DNA of 64,000 nucleotides from Piper betle (lineage: Eukaryota > Streptophyta > Magnoliopsida > Piperales > Piperaceae): NCBI GenBank assembly GCA_033002965.1, contig JAURVB010009451.1:1-64000 (forward strand). The letters are read 5' to 3'. Below the pieces are notes generated by a model. It saw only the letters and a program-made list of their open reading frames with translations. It searched no databases and was not told the DNA's origin. The position numbers and the translations under genes were made by a program. Shown here one piece after another: positions 48,507 through 60,712 of this stretch. The stretch's first letter is position 1, and every line of letters starts with the position of its first letter.

Positions 48507-50148
48507 ACAAGTGGTTTCAAAGCTTTCGTTCTTTTTTTGTATTTGTCTTGGTTTTGGGTAGTAGTCTTTTGTGTTAAGATGAAAGATGAGAAACATATTA
48601 ACATAGTCGCCTTTAAGGGTAAATCTAATTGGCATCACGGGAAGGGTCGTATGATTGATTATTTATTCACAAGGATATATATGATCCAACTCTTAGTCCT
48701 CATGAGTCATCGAGTTCTAGTTCAGCATTGAGTGCTACTCCAATTGTGACTGATAAAGGGAAAGCTTCTTCGATTTATCCTCTTCCACCTACTACTAAGG
48801 CTGAGTCAGTGTTACAGCTGAATGGATTAAGGTAGGCAGAAAGTGCTTTTATTGTGATACAAGAAATAGAACTATTATAAATACAAGAAAGATCTAAGAG
48901 ATGGAAAGGTTTTTGACAATAAGAGTTGTACTAATCATGGTTGGTGGAAATGACTGCTTGACAACTAGTGATGATACTTGTTGGGTGATTAATTTTGGCA
49001 CATCATTTCATGCTACCCAACATAAAGATGTCTTCAACACCTATGTGACAATTGATCTAGATATGGTGAAGATGGGCAATGATGAGACTTCTAAAATTAT
49101 TGGTCATGGTAATGTGCATATTGTGACCGATTTTATTTGTAAGCTTGTTTTGAAAAAGTGCATCATATTCTCGATTAAGATTAAATTTGGTGTCAACATG
49201 TGTGCTGGACAATGAGGGATATATTTCATAGTTTTCATATGGATTATGAAAATTTGTGAAAAGATCTCTAGTGGTTCTTAAAGGGAAAAAATGTGGTGAT
49301 TTTTATATGACTACATGAAGAGGTTAATATTACCTTTACTACTCACATAGCTGATTTGTGGCATATGAGACTGGGGCACATGAGTGAGAAAAGGCTAGAG
49401 TTTCTAAAGAAAAATTATTTTCCACAACTTGATGGGACAACAGTGGGCTCTTGTGATCATTGGTTGGCTAAAAACAACATAGGGCTTTTTTTGTATCTAT
49501 CGGCAAGAAGAAGACTCATATACTTGAACTTGTATATTTTGATGTGTGTAATCCAATGGAGATAAAATCTCCTGGTTGAACCTCTAATTTTGTTATTTTT
49601 ATTGATGATGCTTCAAAGAAGGCAAAGTGTTATTTTTTGAAGAATAAAAGTGATGTGCTTGATACTTTCAAATTATTTCATGTTCTTGTAAAGAGAGAAA
49701 TAGAGAAAACTTTGAAATATTTGAGAAGAGATAATATAGGTGAATATTGTTCTAATAAGTTTCAAATTTATTGTGACAAACATGACATTCAGTATGAGAA
49801 TATTACTTTCCATACCCCACAACTGAATAGAATAAATGAGAGGATGAACAGAACAATTCAAGAAAGGGTTAGGTGCATGCTTTCTACTGCAAAATTATCT
49901 AAAGGTTTTTGGGTTGAAGCTTTTTGTACTGCTTGTTATTTAATTAACGGGTCACCTACACTTGCTTTAGGTGGAGATGTTTCAAAAAAGTTTGGAGTGG
50001 TAGGAATGTAAACTACGCTCATTTAAAGATGTTTAATTGTAAAGCTTTTGTATATGCACCTAAGGAACTAAGATTTAAGCTTAGAGTAAAATATGCTTTT
50101 GGAATGCATTTTTTGGGTTATGAGGATAAAGAGTTTTGTTTTAACTTT

Positions 50149-50153
50149 GGGAT
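50149..50153. repeat. Target site duplication GGGAT (left)
   Basis: Exact match to 52961-52965, abutting both LTR termini. Confidence 0.9.
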
Positions 50154-52960
50154 TGTAACACCCCGTTTCGGCTCACCCGTGAACCGACCCAAAAATGTCA
50201 TCGGCGACCGAACCGTTCACTAATCTACTGGGTTCGGTTAAGCCGACCCGGATCGGCCCTCGACGTCTCAAGATGGAGATGCAAACATGAAATACATGAA
50301 TGGGAACAATTGGGTTCTAACGCGGTCCTACATGCATGCTATGATATATAAGCAAAAACAAGACAAAATAATAAATGAGAAACCAAAAGAAAATATATAC
50401 TACTACATAAAAACGGATAGAATTTCCCCTAAAAAGTGTAATAAGGGCCAACTTGTCCACAACAAAGGTATGTAAATATTTTATCAAAATATGATAAAAC
50501 ATAACAATCTACCGCGACATTCCATTATTATCTCATTTGTTTTCAATCTAAGCCGAGGCTGAACTCAAGGCTCCCTGCTCATTCGCATCTATCCGTTCAT
50601 TTCATAACAAGCAATTCATCCAAATAAACACATTTAAATTATCATTCACATAGCATTAACACATCATCATTATACATTACACCCGGCAGGTACATGTGTG
50701 CACGGTTTTGTGCTGCTCCTCCGCAGTCCCGACAGCTTTCATCGCTCGCATTCCTCACCTACATATATATAGAAAAACTGTCAGTAACGAGTGTTACCGG
50801 CCTAGAAAATAACTAATATCAATCTAGCACAGGAGAGCAAACTCTCCTGTTGAATGAAAACTATATACTTCCTCAAGAACTCTCATCAGGGCACATATGG
50901 GAGTCGTCGCCCTCGGGTCGACAGCGTCCCCTTTTCTTTCTCATTCTCATACCTTGGCCATTTCTCTATCGCTTCTCGCATCAAATCTCATTCCTTTTCG
51001 CCCTCTACACCTTCCATATTACTCCTGGCCTTGAGCACGAAGGCCGAGCACTCTCAGGCAATCGCCTTTAGTACCCTTTGAAACTACAAGTCTAGACATG
51101 CGCTGCATTGCAGTACCCGTGAACCTCCACACTTCTCCGGGTTTGTGGAACTCAAAGGTGGAGTTGTCAGGATCCATCGGGAATGAAACGGCCTGCACAC
51201 CATTCTAGAGCCCACTATCGACTCACACATGCCCGCTCGCGTAGCACGGTAGTCGGATTTCCCTTATTCAATCTCTCACTATCAAAGGCATCGTGAGCTG
51301 GATCTGAAGTTTGAAAACAAACTCGAGGGATCTCATCCTCGAGGGTCATTAATCCGAAAAACTGTTGGCTAAATGGCCCGAGTTAAGTGGGATCCGATAA
51401 AACTCCACTTAACTCGTCCTGCACATGATAAATCAAATACACAATAGAGTAGGGTAAAAAAATAGAGACGAGTCCTAAATGGACCTGGTAGAAGCTCCAA
51501 ACGGGTCCACGCGCCTAGGCGGCGAGCTCCTACACCGTACCTACACAATCAAGCTAAAAACTAACGCCCGCATGATGAATCACACATCCTATAGCATGCA
51601 CACACAATCAACAGAATCATGCATCAATCAACACACATCAACCTATATCAATTCTAGCAAGTCTACTTAGGCTAGTTTGCATTAGATCATGATCATTACT
51701 AGTTACCCTAATTAGTTTCTTAGCCTCCATTTTTAACACCACTCAATCAAACAAATTTCATATTTTATCCTTAATCAAGTCTATATTTATATATATTATT
51801 ATAACATACAATTCACCAATCATAGCATGCAATTCTAATAATCAATACTTTTAAATAATTAAGTTAAAATAAATTATACCTCGCGTCGTCGAAAATCGGC
51901 GACGGCTAGGGTTTCCGTTTTGTGGCTCGAAACTCGAATTCGGCACCTAGTGGCATCCGAAGTCCGATCAGATTGGACCAGGTGCGTTCGGCGGATGATC
52001 CGGCAAATTTCCCACGAATCCAATTTTCCAGCGGTTCCGGCGAGTGTCGGTAGTTTTCTGGCGGATTCCAGCGATTTTCCGACCATATTTTGGGATGGGG
52101 CAATCAGGGGGTCTATCGGCACCAGCTCAACGAGCTTGGTCCAATGGTGGTGTCAAACAGGGTAGTCGGGGTGGCGATGGCTATCGGCGACGGCAACGGC
52201 GTGCTCCGATCGGGGCTACGGCCGGCCTCGACGGCGGTCGGGATGATGGGGAAACGTCGGCGACGGTAAGGAGGTGGTCGTCGGGGCGGCGGTGCAGCCC
52301 GGACAGCGGCGAATCGATGAGGGAGGGCGTCGCGGCTTGTGGGCGATTCCGGCGTCGTGGCGGCGAGACGGTGGCCGGGGCGGGTCGTGGTGGCACGGCA
52401 ACTGCACGGCGGGGCGGGGCGGCGTTGATCGGCGGCTGTACGACGTCGACGGCGACGAGCACATGGCGGCGACGACTAGGGTTTTGGAAGGGGGAAGGTG
52501 TCGGGAATGGAGAAAATATAATCTAGTGGCAGTTTCATAATTAAGTATTGACTCGATCCTACTCGAGTCAAAATAATAACTAGTTCATAATAAATTCTAA
52601 AAAAATCTAAAAAATATGGAAAATTCCCATAAAATAAAACAAACACAACAACATCCAAATGGCATGCTCTATAACTAATAATCCACCCGAATATAATCCA
52701 ACACGTCCTAATGCGTTATTCCGCCTAAAATTATTCTACGATCAAATAAAATTAACAATCAATACTGTATACCTCCAGATACTTGATAACCTATTTTTCA
52801 TCATCTTTTAGACGTTATCATCGTACACTTGAGCATACATAACCCTCATCGCTCATAACTCACAGGTGGCCTCAACTCAGCTAGCGGTCCATGAAACTGA
52901 CTCGACTCGAACCGACTGGTTCACTTCCGTAAAACTCTGACTCGAGTCACGGGTTTTACA
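50154..52960 (+). mobile_element. Solo LTR (2,807 bp) nested in the Copia element
   Basis: It starts TGTAACACCCC and ends GGGTTTTACA, and is flanked by a perfect 5 bp duplication GGGAT (50149-50153, 52961-52965). The Copia coding sequence runs up to the left flank and resumes right after the right flank. It has no gag or pol, so it is a solo LTR or a non-coding derivative. It shares blocks (GGGATCTCATCCT, CTAAATGGCCCG) with the 5558-9567 element, marking the same broad family. The part 51880-52510 is very GC-rich and its open frames (for example 52044-52526) are likely artefacts of composition. Confidence 0.9.
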
Positions 52961-54936
52961 GGGATCCTATGGAGAAGAAGATTGTTCGAAGCCGGGATGT
53001 GGCGTTCAAAAGAATCAATTTCTAGAGGATTTTGAGAATGAAATTAGTACCCACAGTAATTCCCAGGATTATGATGTGAAGTTTAAGACTTCATTTGCTC
53101 GTGCAATAGTTGTAAAGAATATTGTTCAAGATGTTGCTGAACAGACTGATGAAGAAGTCAGAGAAGACATACCTATTTCCTTGCCTAGTGACGGTGAAAG
53201 TGAGGAGAATGATATTACTAATTATATAGTTCCTAATGTTGTAGATGAATAAGTATGTGATGGCGATCAAGTTGTTGATCAAGGGGAGGCTGATGCTACT
53301 AGAGAAAAATTTGGTAGAGTTGTTAAGCCATCCATAAAGTATCCAAATTTTACTTATGTGAGACTCACATAAAGTAGTGAACCTAAAGACTTCATTGAAG
53401 CTGTTGTCACAAAGAGAAAAACAAATAGGTAAGTGTCATGTGAAAGGAACTAAAGGCATTGCATGAGAACAAGACCTATGAGCTTGTAAATCTTCCTAAG
53501 GGCAGAAAGGCCTTGAAGAAAAAATGAGTTTATCAACTTAAGCAAGAAGAACGTAACTCACAATCAAGGTACAAGGCAAGACTTGTGGTAAAAGGTTTCA
53601 GGCAGGAGAAGGGTATTGACTTTGACAAAATTTTCTTACTTGTTGTCAAAATGTCTTCTATCTGTTATATGCTAGGTTTGGCTGCAAGTATGGACTTAGA
53701 GGTTGAACAATTGGATGTGAAGACTGCATTTCTCCACGGTGATCTTGATGAAACAACCTAAGGGTTTTGTGGATAAGGAAATGAAATAGATGGTGTGCAT
53801 ATTGAAAAAAGCTTGTATAGCCTCAACCAAGCTCTCAAATAGTGATACAAGAAGTTTAATTCTTTTATAGAGAGTCAAGGCTAAACAAAATTGTTTCAAA
53901 CCATTTTGTATTTATCATGAAATTTGGAGAGAATGAATTTATCATTTTGCTTCTTTATGTTGATTTTTAGGTAGGATAAATTAAGAATTGTAGATTTGAA
54001 GAAAAATTTGGGCAAATCCTTTTCTAAGAAAGATTTGGATCCAGCTAGGCATTCTTGGTATGCCCATTTGACAAGATAGAAAGGCTAAGAAGATTTGGTT
54101 ATCCCAAGAGAAATACACTAAGAAGGTACTTGAGTGGTTCAACATGAAGGAAGCCAAACTGGTTGTTGTTCCACTAGGATCTAAATTCAAATTGAAGAAG
54201 GGTGAGCTAAGTGAAGCATAGGTATATGAGATGAAGAAAGTCCCTTGTGTATCTATTATAAGGAATCTTATGTATGCTATGGTTTGTACTAGACCAAACA
54301 TAATGTATGCTATTGGGGCAGTAAGTAGACATTTGTCTAATCTAGGCAAAGGGCTCTAACAAGCAATTAAGAGGATATTAAAAAATTTGAGAGGTACTTC
54401 TAAGTTATGTTTATGCTTTGGGGGAGGTAATCCTATATTATCATGTTATATTGATGTAGAATGGCTGGTGATCTTGACTCTAAGAGGTCTACTTCTAGGG
54501 TGGTTGTTACTTTTGCTAGTAGTGTTGTTTCTTGGTAGTCCAAATTTCAAAAGTGTGTTGCTCGATCCACAAAAGTTAAATTTATTGCAGTTAGAGAAGT
54601 TTGCAAAAAGGTTCTATGGTTGAAAAAATTCTAGATGAAATTGGGGTAAGTCAAGATAAGTATGAGGTATTTTGTGATAGTCAAAGTGTTATATATTTAA
54701 GTAAAAACTCTAGTTTTCATTTAAGAGGTAAACACATAAATGTTCGATATCATTAAGTTAGAGATGTGTTGGAAAAAAGTTATTAAAGTTAAACAAGCTT
54801 CACACTGGCAAGAATCTCTCAGATATATTAACTAAGATTGTGACGAAGGACACATTTATTTTGTTGAAGTGGAGTTGGTATGGAGAACTTTGTAACTAAT
54901 TATGTCGAGTTAGCTCATGGATTTGTGAAGGGGATT

Positions 54937-55219
54937 TTGTCAGATGATAATATGTGATTTCCATCTGATAAAAGGGAAATTGCTAGATGATAATGGTTTC
55001 AGGAGCGCCTGATGTGTAAAGGAGAAATTGTCAGGTTTATTCCACATTGGTTGTAGATAGTGTTCGTGACTTGTATATAGGTTAACGAGAAAACCTTATT
55101 CTTTTAGCTAACTTTTGGATTAAGAGAAGTTTGTGACGTTTATTGCGAATCTCCTTTGGTTGTTATAAGTCCTTTTGGGGGCCCTTTGTATCAGAGTCAA
55201 GTATGCTTTAGTGTTTGCC
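54937..55219 (+). other. Putative truncated 3' LTR of the Copia element
   Basis: It begins TGTCAGATG after a purine-rich tract. It ends where the TGTAAAACTC terminus of a different LTR family begins. Confidence 0.45.
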
Positions 55220-55515
55220 TGTAAAACTCATGACCCGAGTCAGGGTTTTTATAGTCAATACTAGTCAGTTAGACCATTAGTTTTATAGTGTTGAGCCGAA
55301 GTTAGTCGTGTGTTATGAGCTATGAGCGTCATGTGTATCCAAATATACGATGATAACGTGAGTAACGCATAATATTTTCTTATGTGTTTATTGGTTGAAA
55401 GGTAATTGTAATTTTTTTGAAACTTTTTAAGTCTGGGAAAATTCTTACACATATTTCTCAAGGCATGGAAATATGGTTCACAATGAATAACTCTGAAATA
55501 AAAACGGTGCAACAT
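55220..55515 (-). mobile_element. LTR 3'-end fragment related to the solo LTR at 50154-52960
   Basis: From TGTAAAACTCATGACCCGAG the sequence is a diverged reverse complement of the last ~250-300 bases of the solo LTR (shared GAGTCAGGG/GAGTCAGAG, GTTATGAGC and ACGATGATAACGT landmarks). It has only the 3' end of the LTR and is cut off before the SPO11-1 relic. Confidence 0.7.
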
Positions 55516-55649
55516 TTAGGAGGGCTGCTAATGGCCTTCATCTTCTTTTAATTCATTTCCATAGTACTGTGCAGATCCTATACCTGAAATACAATTGTAT
55601 GCAAGTACCTAGTTTGCTAAATTATATTTTCCTTCTATTGAATTGCGGC

Positions 55650-57112
55650 TCAAGCAGTTGCAGATCAGACATCAATGACATTTGTGTCCTTTTGAATGCA
55701 GTCGTCATATCTTACACGTGGTGAGCTTATTTTATAGTTTAAGGAGCCATGACTTTCACATCTATTTTGTGTGAGTATAGTTTTGCAACAATAAATAGTT
55801 GGGGCCAATTGCATGGAAATTTTTAACTTTTACATAATCATGAAAAACCTTTCACCAGTATTATTGGTGTCCAATCGTGACAGGTTTGTGGGTTTTCCGT
55901 TTTAGTAACCACAGGCGATTTTCCGACTGTTGGCCATTCATATTTTTATGATTTTGTTCAAAATATATTTTAGATCAAGCATATTTATCATACCACATAT
56001 CTATTGTATTTTCATTAGTTATTCATGAACTTGCGTGTATTGTGCTTGTAGGTATCCGTTGATTGTGGGTATGTCTTCCATCAAAAACCTTAGCTGGCTT
56101 ACTCTGCATAGAACAGTTAAAGCACAAAATTTTAGTAGGCCCATGTTGGGTTTTGAGTATATTTACTTCATAAGCTCGGCGATCTCATACTTTTTGGTTA
56201 TTTGTGGTCTTATAGTCATTTCCATCTCTGTGTTTTTTATGTTGCTGATTCACTGTTTCTGTCACCTCAGTTCAGTGATGCGATGGCTAAGATTTCAAGA
56301 GGCAGGCAGGCATATTAACTGCCTACGTCGTCGTAGCAATGTATGTACCTAGGCTGATGCTACTATTACATGAATGCATCATGAGACTTCTGAAATACCT
56401 TAGAAAAGTTTATGAAGTTCTTAAATGGTAAATTTGCCAGGGATATCCCATTCCAGTTCATGCTGAAGATATAGAAGATATACTTTAAGTTCATTACGCA
56501 TTAAATCAATACAGCAAGTGTAGAATTCTCTTTGAATGTAAGAAAACTAGTTTAATAGGATTTTGTAATGGCCTAATTTTCAAGTAATGATCTGAATAGA
56601 TGACTCTTGTTAACATTTGCTCTTTTGTTTCTGTTATAAAAGGTTAGCAATTCGAGGATTTTTCTTAATTGACACTTTCCTGGATAGGTATTGTTGTTAG
56701 TTTTGCAGAATACATACTAGTCGTGGAGAAGGAAACAGGTACTCATTTTTCAGCGTCTGGTTGTTAAGTGTGGTTGGTTTGCTCTTGTGAATGCTCTCTT
56801 TTTACCTGCAATATGCATACAGATTTTCAGCGGTTATCAGATGATGGGTTTTGTGAAGCCAATAAATGCATCGTTATCACGGTAAAAAGTAATTTTTGTC
56901 ATTGGAAAGCATATTTTTATAGGTGTCACTTATTTTGTTGTGTGTAGGGAACAGGATATTTAGATGTCTCCACTAGAAAGTATCATCTCTACCTTTTTTC
57001 TCTTTCGTCCAAAATTGAAATATTCATGTTTCTCTGCGTTATTAAACATTCTATTGCCAGATTTTGGCGGCTGCTTGTTGCACATCTTAACCTAACTGTG
57101 TATTATCAGTGT
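55650..57112 (+). pseudogene. SPO11-1: SPO11-1 meiotic topoisomerase-like relic, intron-containing and truncated
   Basis: Exon-like pieces match plant SPO11-1, the TopoVIA-like subunit that makes meiotic double-strand breaks: 55650-55726 (DINDICVL and ECSRHILHVVS, split by a one-base shift); 56271-56340 (VMRWLRFQEAGRHINCL); 56441-56484 (GYPIPVHAEDIEDI); 56709-56738 (EYILVVEKET, the TOPRIM acidic Glu region); 56823-56881 (FQRLSDDGFCEANKCIVIT); 56948-56976 (GTGYLDVSTR); 57061-57112 (RFWRLLVAHLNLTVY). Most pieces have AG acceptors and some have GT donors, so this is a genomic copy, not a retrocopy. Donors after 56484 and 56976 are missing. The 5' exons with the catalytic Tyr and the 3' half with DPYG are absent, so it is dead. 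It lies tail-to-tail with the K+ channel gene. Confidence 0.75.
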
Positions 57113-57695
57113 CATCGATTTCCTTCTTGTCAGAAACATATCTTCCAACAAAGCTTAGATGTGGGATATATGTATAGTCACCCAGCAAAAGTATACTACA
57201 TTTTCAAATACCGACTTCTCCTGGAAATTTATGTTGATAAATCTTGGCAATAACAGAGTTCAAATGAAAAGTCATTCTATGAGCTTTTTATACATCACAA
57301 GCATCCTTTTCTGGATTTATCCATCTATATGATGTTGCAATTTGTTTGTACATTGAAAGGAAAGTATTCATCCCAAATCTCATGATAAATGGAAATGATG
57401 CATTGAAATAATTGCAACTATTTGACAAGCTAAAGTAGATTGTTGCATGATTTGGATCAATTTCCATGCAATCAAGCAGACTATATATACAGGGCTTATT
57501 GAGTACTTACATGATCAACCTTCGATATTTATTGCTCTCTACGCTTGTGCAAGCGAAAAATATGCATGTAAGGAGGAAAGCTTATTTAGAGAGCAAATTT
57601 TGTGAAGCAAAAGAACTCAAAAGCACAGTATCAATTTGTAGTTTAAGAGTAAGTTTTGTGAAGCGAAAGAACTCAAAAGCATAGTATCATTTTGA
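57113..57695. other. Intergenic gap with a ~50 bp direct repeat
   Basis: The unit TTTTGTGAAGCRAAAGAACT occurs at 57597-57616 and 57654-57673 within two ~45 bp copies. No further SPO11-1 exon is seen. Confidence 0.55.
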
Positions 57696-57698
57696 AGG

Positions 57699-59423
57699 CT
57701 AACTTTCCTGTTGAGAAGTTTGTGCGAGAATCAAGTCAGATGCAGATAATGTTCCAGAATTGTCGACATCTAGTTCCTCAAATTCCTCCATACAGGGTGC
57801 TATGTCTTCTTCGCCAATCTTTCCCATCTCTTTCAGCTTAAAAAGTACAAATTCAGCAGCACTGGTAGGTGAATCCAAAGAAAATAAGTTAGACGTGAAT
57901 TGGTTGTAGAATAACATGTGTAACCGCATAAAACATGAACTACCAGAAAATGAACTAGTAAGCGTAGTTACTTCATAACCATATATGTAAGACGTGTATG
58001 TCACAACAAGCATCCGGTTAAAAAATCTAATAACTTGCCACTTTAGAATTAAACTTATCGCTTAATCTGAGTAAATTCATAAGCACATGTACTCTCCAGA
58101 AAAAAGACTCTGTACCAGCTGCTTTTCAGGAATAACAATTACCAAAACAAATGGAAACAAGCCATTTCGAATTTATAAACTGGTAAATCAATTCTTGTTT
58201 ACTACTGAACTTGACATGCAGCAGCTACCTTAATACTGGATACCAGAGCCAAGAAGAAAAAATTGAAACTCAAATGTCTTAATTGTACCACCACAATGAA
58301 GAAGTCCATGACATAGAATGCATCAACTGTATTAGGTTTATCTGCTCATGTTTTGCCATTTTATTTTAGCATTACTAGACACCAATACTGATGTTTCGTA
58401 TATTTATCAATGAACAGAGTCTAAGAAATAGAATACTTGGGCTAGCATAAGGGCACCATCAGTATTTCACAAAAGAAAAGAAATAACTGCTGGGAACAAA
58501 TCAATTTTACCTTACAACACCATCGTCGTCAAAATCTGCAGCTTCAAGGTCCGAACTACTCATCTTTCTAGTAAGAACCCATTTGGTCAAATTATGCCGC
58601 CGCTTTTCTATCATGAGTTCTGCCATGTATAGGAAGAACTGAGCGACACATATTGTGGCTGCCAGGATCCAAAAACCGCAAAGACTCTTCCTGCCAGGGT
58701 TGAAAAGTTTTTATCTCCATAACCTAAAGTTGTTATGGTAGAACAGACGCAATAGAACGAGTCCACAAGGCTTAACTTCTCAACCTTTGACAAGAAAATC
58801 GTTCCCACAATAATTAGAGCAGCTAGAAGAACAGTGACTGTAATGAATTTGTACTTTACTCTGTTTTCTTCCATCTCTTTGATCATTTTTGTCGCACCAG
58901 CTCTCTGAGGAACATTGAGAGCCTTAACAATCAACATTTCTTGTTTTTCTATCAAGTAGTCTGCAGCTTTGCTTAGCAGCAGTCCAATAACAGCCATGCC
59001 ACTAAACACAAAAACACAAGCAAGCAATTTCGCGGCAACACTATTGGGTACAAGATCTCCATAACCAACAGTAGTCATTGTGACAATACAAAAGTAAACT
59101 GCATCAAGAACACCATTTGTTTTGATTCCCTTGATTTGATTTCTAACTAAGTAGAAGCAAAGAGTACCTATTCCGAGATAAATGGCCAAGAAAAGAATTA
59201 CTTGTCTCAGTGTTGGATTCAGATTTAGTAAAATTTTCTCTGCATACATAGAAGGCAGGTATTCAGCATTTTTTTCAGGTAAAACACCATCGTTTACCGG
59301 AGCACTTTTAGTACGACGATATCTTCTTTTTACACATGCAGGTTTCTGCGGCGGGTTGCTAGGCAAGTCCCTCGAGAGCAAGGGGAGTTTTGCCTCGTTA
59401 CCAAGCATCATTGTAGTCTGCAT
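57699..59423 (-). CDS. TPK1: Two-pore K+ channel, TPK1/KCO1 type (two exons, one-base frame break)
   Basis: Exons: 59423-58511 and 57861-57699, with a GT-AG intron. TPK channels release K+ from the vacuole and are gated by Ca2+ and 14-3-3 proteins. Seen: the N-terminal 14-3-3 site RRTKSAP (residues ~36-42), four membrane segments, two pore filters TVGYGD and TLGYGD, and two C-terminal EF-hands (DFDDDGVV across the splice site, and DVDNSGTLSASDL). Length would be 358 residues, near the 363 of Arabidopsis TPK1. After GRVFAVF the frame breaks at the T5 run (58672-58676 as A5 on the plus strand): one T is missing. Beyond it the family sequence resumes (AQFFLYMAEL, TKWVLTRK). If real, the protein loses the EF-hands; if an assembly error, the gene is normal. 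Confidence 0.92.
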
Positions 59424-60290
59424 AAGTTAACGATAACTGATTACCTCTTTATAACTTTGCATGGCAGCTAAATAAGCAAAAACAAAAACAAATTTCAAGC
59501 AAGGCCATCACTAACCAACCAAACAAAAAAAAAGTTATTATTTTACTATACTTTGACATCCAAACCAAAACCTGACATATGTAATGCACCTTTACCGATT
59601 GCACAATATGAGAAAGAAGAAGCTCTTTTTGAAAATTTGACAAGCACAAGATGATCAATTTCACAAGCTATTGATCCCAGGTTAGCAACAGTCATATCAT
59701 AGAATTTTCTAAGGGCCTTGTCTCCAAAATATGGTTTCAACTATGCAAGCCAAAACAGAAAACCTCAAATAGAATTATTTAAAAGAGAAAATCAAGGACA
59801 TCCTCAAATTCTCCTCCCTTGGCACATACGGACCAAATAACAATTCAAGTGAGTCCAATCCCACCACCCCGCAAACAAGTCAACATCACAAAACGCAACA
59901 CAGCGATTAATTGACCCCCACCATATTCTCCATACCAGCTAAAACCCTGTTATGATTCACCAAGAACAACAAAAAAGAAAAAAAGGATTCATGAATTAAA
60001 TCATCACACATACTTTGAAAGATTGAGGAAATGGATTAATGGGTAGTCGCGATTTGGGATGTTGGGGCTGAGAAAACAGTTCCAGGAAGTTGGGGAAGAT
60101 CAAAGGAGATCCATTGAGGTGAGGATACTGGCGGGTGTCTGTTGAATTGAACGTAAACTAAGATTAGAGTTATGTCATGGACATGTGCTGTCACGCATGG
60201 CCGCCACGATTCAGAATACAACAGAAAAACGTGAACAGCACCTTTGCTAAAACCAGAGGGCGAGTCGACTTCAAAAACTCTTAGTTGCTA
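59424..60290. other. Upstream region of the K+ channel gene
   Basis: It holds the 5' leader and promoter. No clear TATA box was chosen, and open frames here are short and unconvincing. Confidence 0.4.
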
Positions 60291-60319
60291 AAAGCTCGAG
60301 CCGAATTCAAACTAAAAAA

Positions 60320-60712
60320 CCTGCAAGTTTTGAGGATATTTGACATCAACTCAAGTAGTTTTAATATTATATGAACTCAATTTGAGGTTGAATAACTAAA
60401 CTATTAGGTTTTCGAGGCTTTAAAGCCAACTCGACTCGATTAAATTCAAAGTCAGCTCAATTCGAGGTTGAAACCAACTCCACTTGAGCTTGAAATTAAT
60501 TTTTAAATAGGTTAATTATATGCTAGTTTTGAGAATGTTCAAGATCGACTCAAATAAATTTAATATTACTCGAATTTGAATATACTTACTCTATCAAATT
60601 TTTAAGAGCTCAAAATGAGTTCAACTCGATTAGGTTCGAAGCAGGCTCGATTCCAAGTCAAAACCAGCTCCACTTGAGTTTGAAACTAAAATTTAAATTG
60701 GCTAACTATAGG
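60320..60712. repeat. Two-copy tandem repeat of ~200 bp
   Basis: Copies at about 60320-60521 and 60522-60712 share AGTTTTGAG, CAACTCGACTCGATTA-like and CCAACTCCACTTGAG-like blocks in the same order. Similar GAGTCGAG words recur near 61,030-61,090. Confidence 0.65.

Larger units (their letters stand above)
48507..54936 (+). mobile_element. Ty1/Copia retrotransposon internal region (Tork/Tnt1-like), defective and interrupted
   Basis: Pieces in order: gag start (FKGKSNWHHGK-like, 48615); a zinc-knuckle remnant (48840); aspartic protease region at 48960-49010 where the family DSG is NFG, so the catalytic Asp is lost; GAG-pre-integrase LWHMRLGHMSEKRLE (49360); integrase core with FIDDASKKAKCYFLK and HTPQLNRINERMNRT (49600-49950); after the nested insertion, the RT with FLHGDLDE and a YVDF in place of YVDD followed by a stop (53540-53970); RNase H (54400-54760). 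Stops and shifts are frequent and most of gag is deleted. The purine tract AAGGGGA before TGTCAGATG (54937) is a likely polypurine tract and 3' LTR start. Confidence 0.85.

Noticed and set aside
52044..52540. Long open frames in the GC-rich part of the solo LTR
   Set aside because: Several overlapping frames on both strands are open because of composition; residues are Arg/Gly/Ala-rich with no domain.
56035..56352. 105-codon plus-strand gene in the SPO11-1 region
   Set aside because: Only its last ~23 codons match SPO11-1; the rest is intron read-through.
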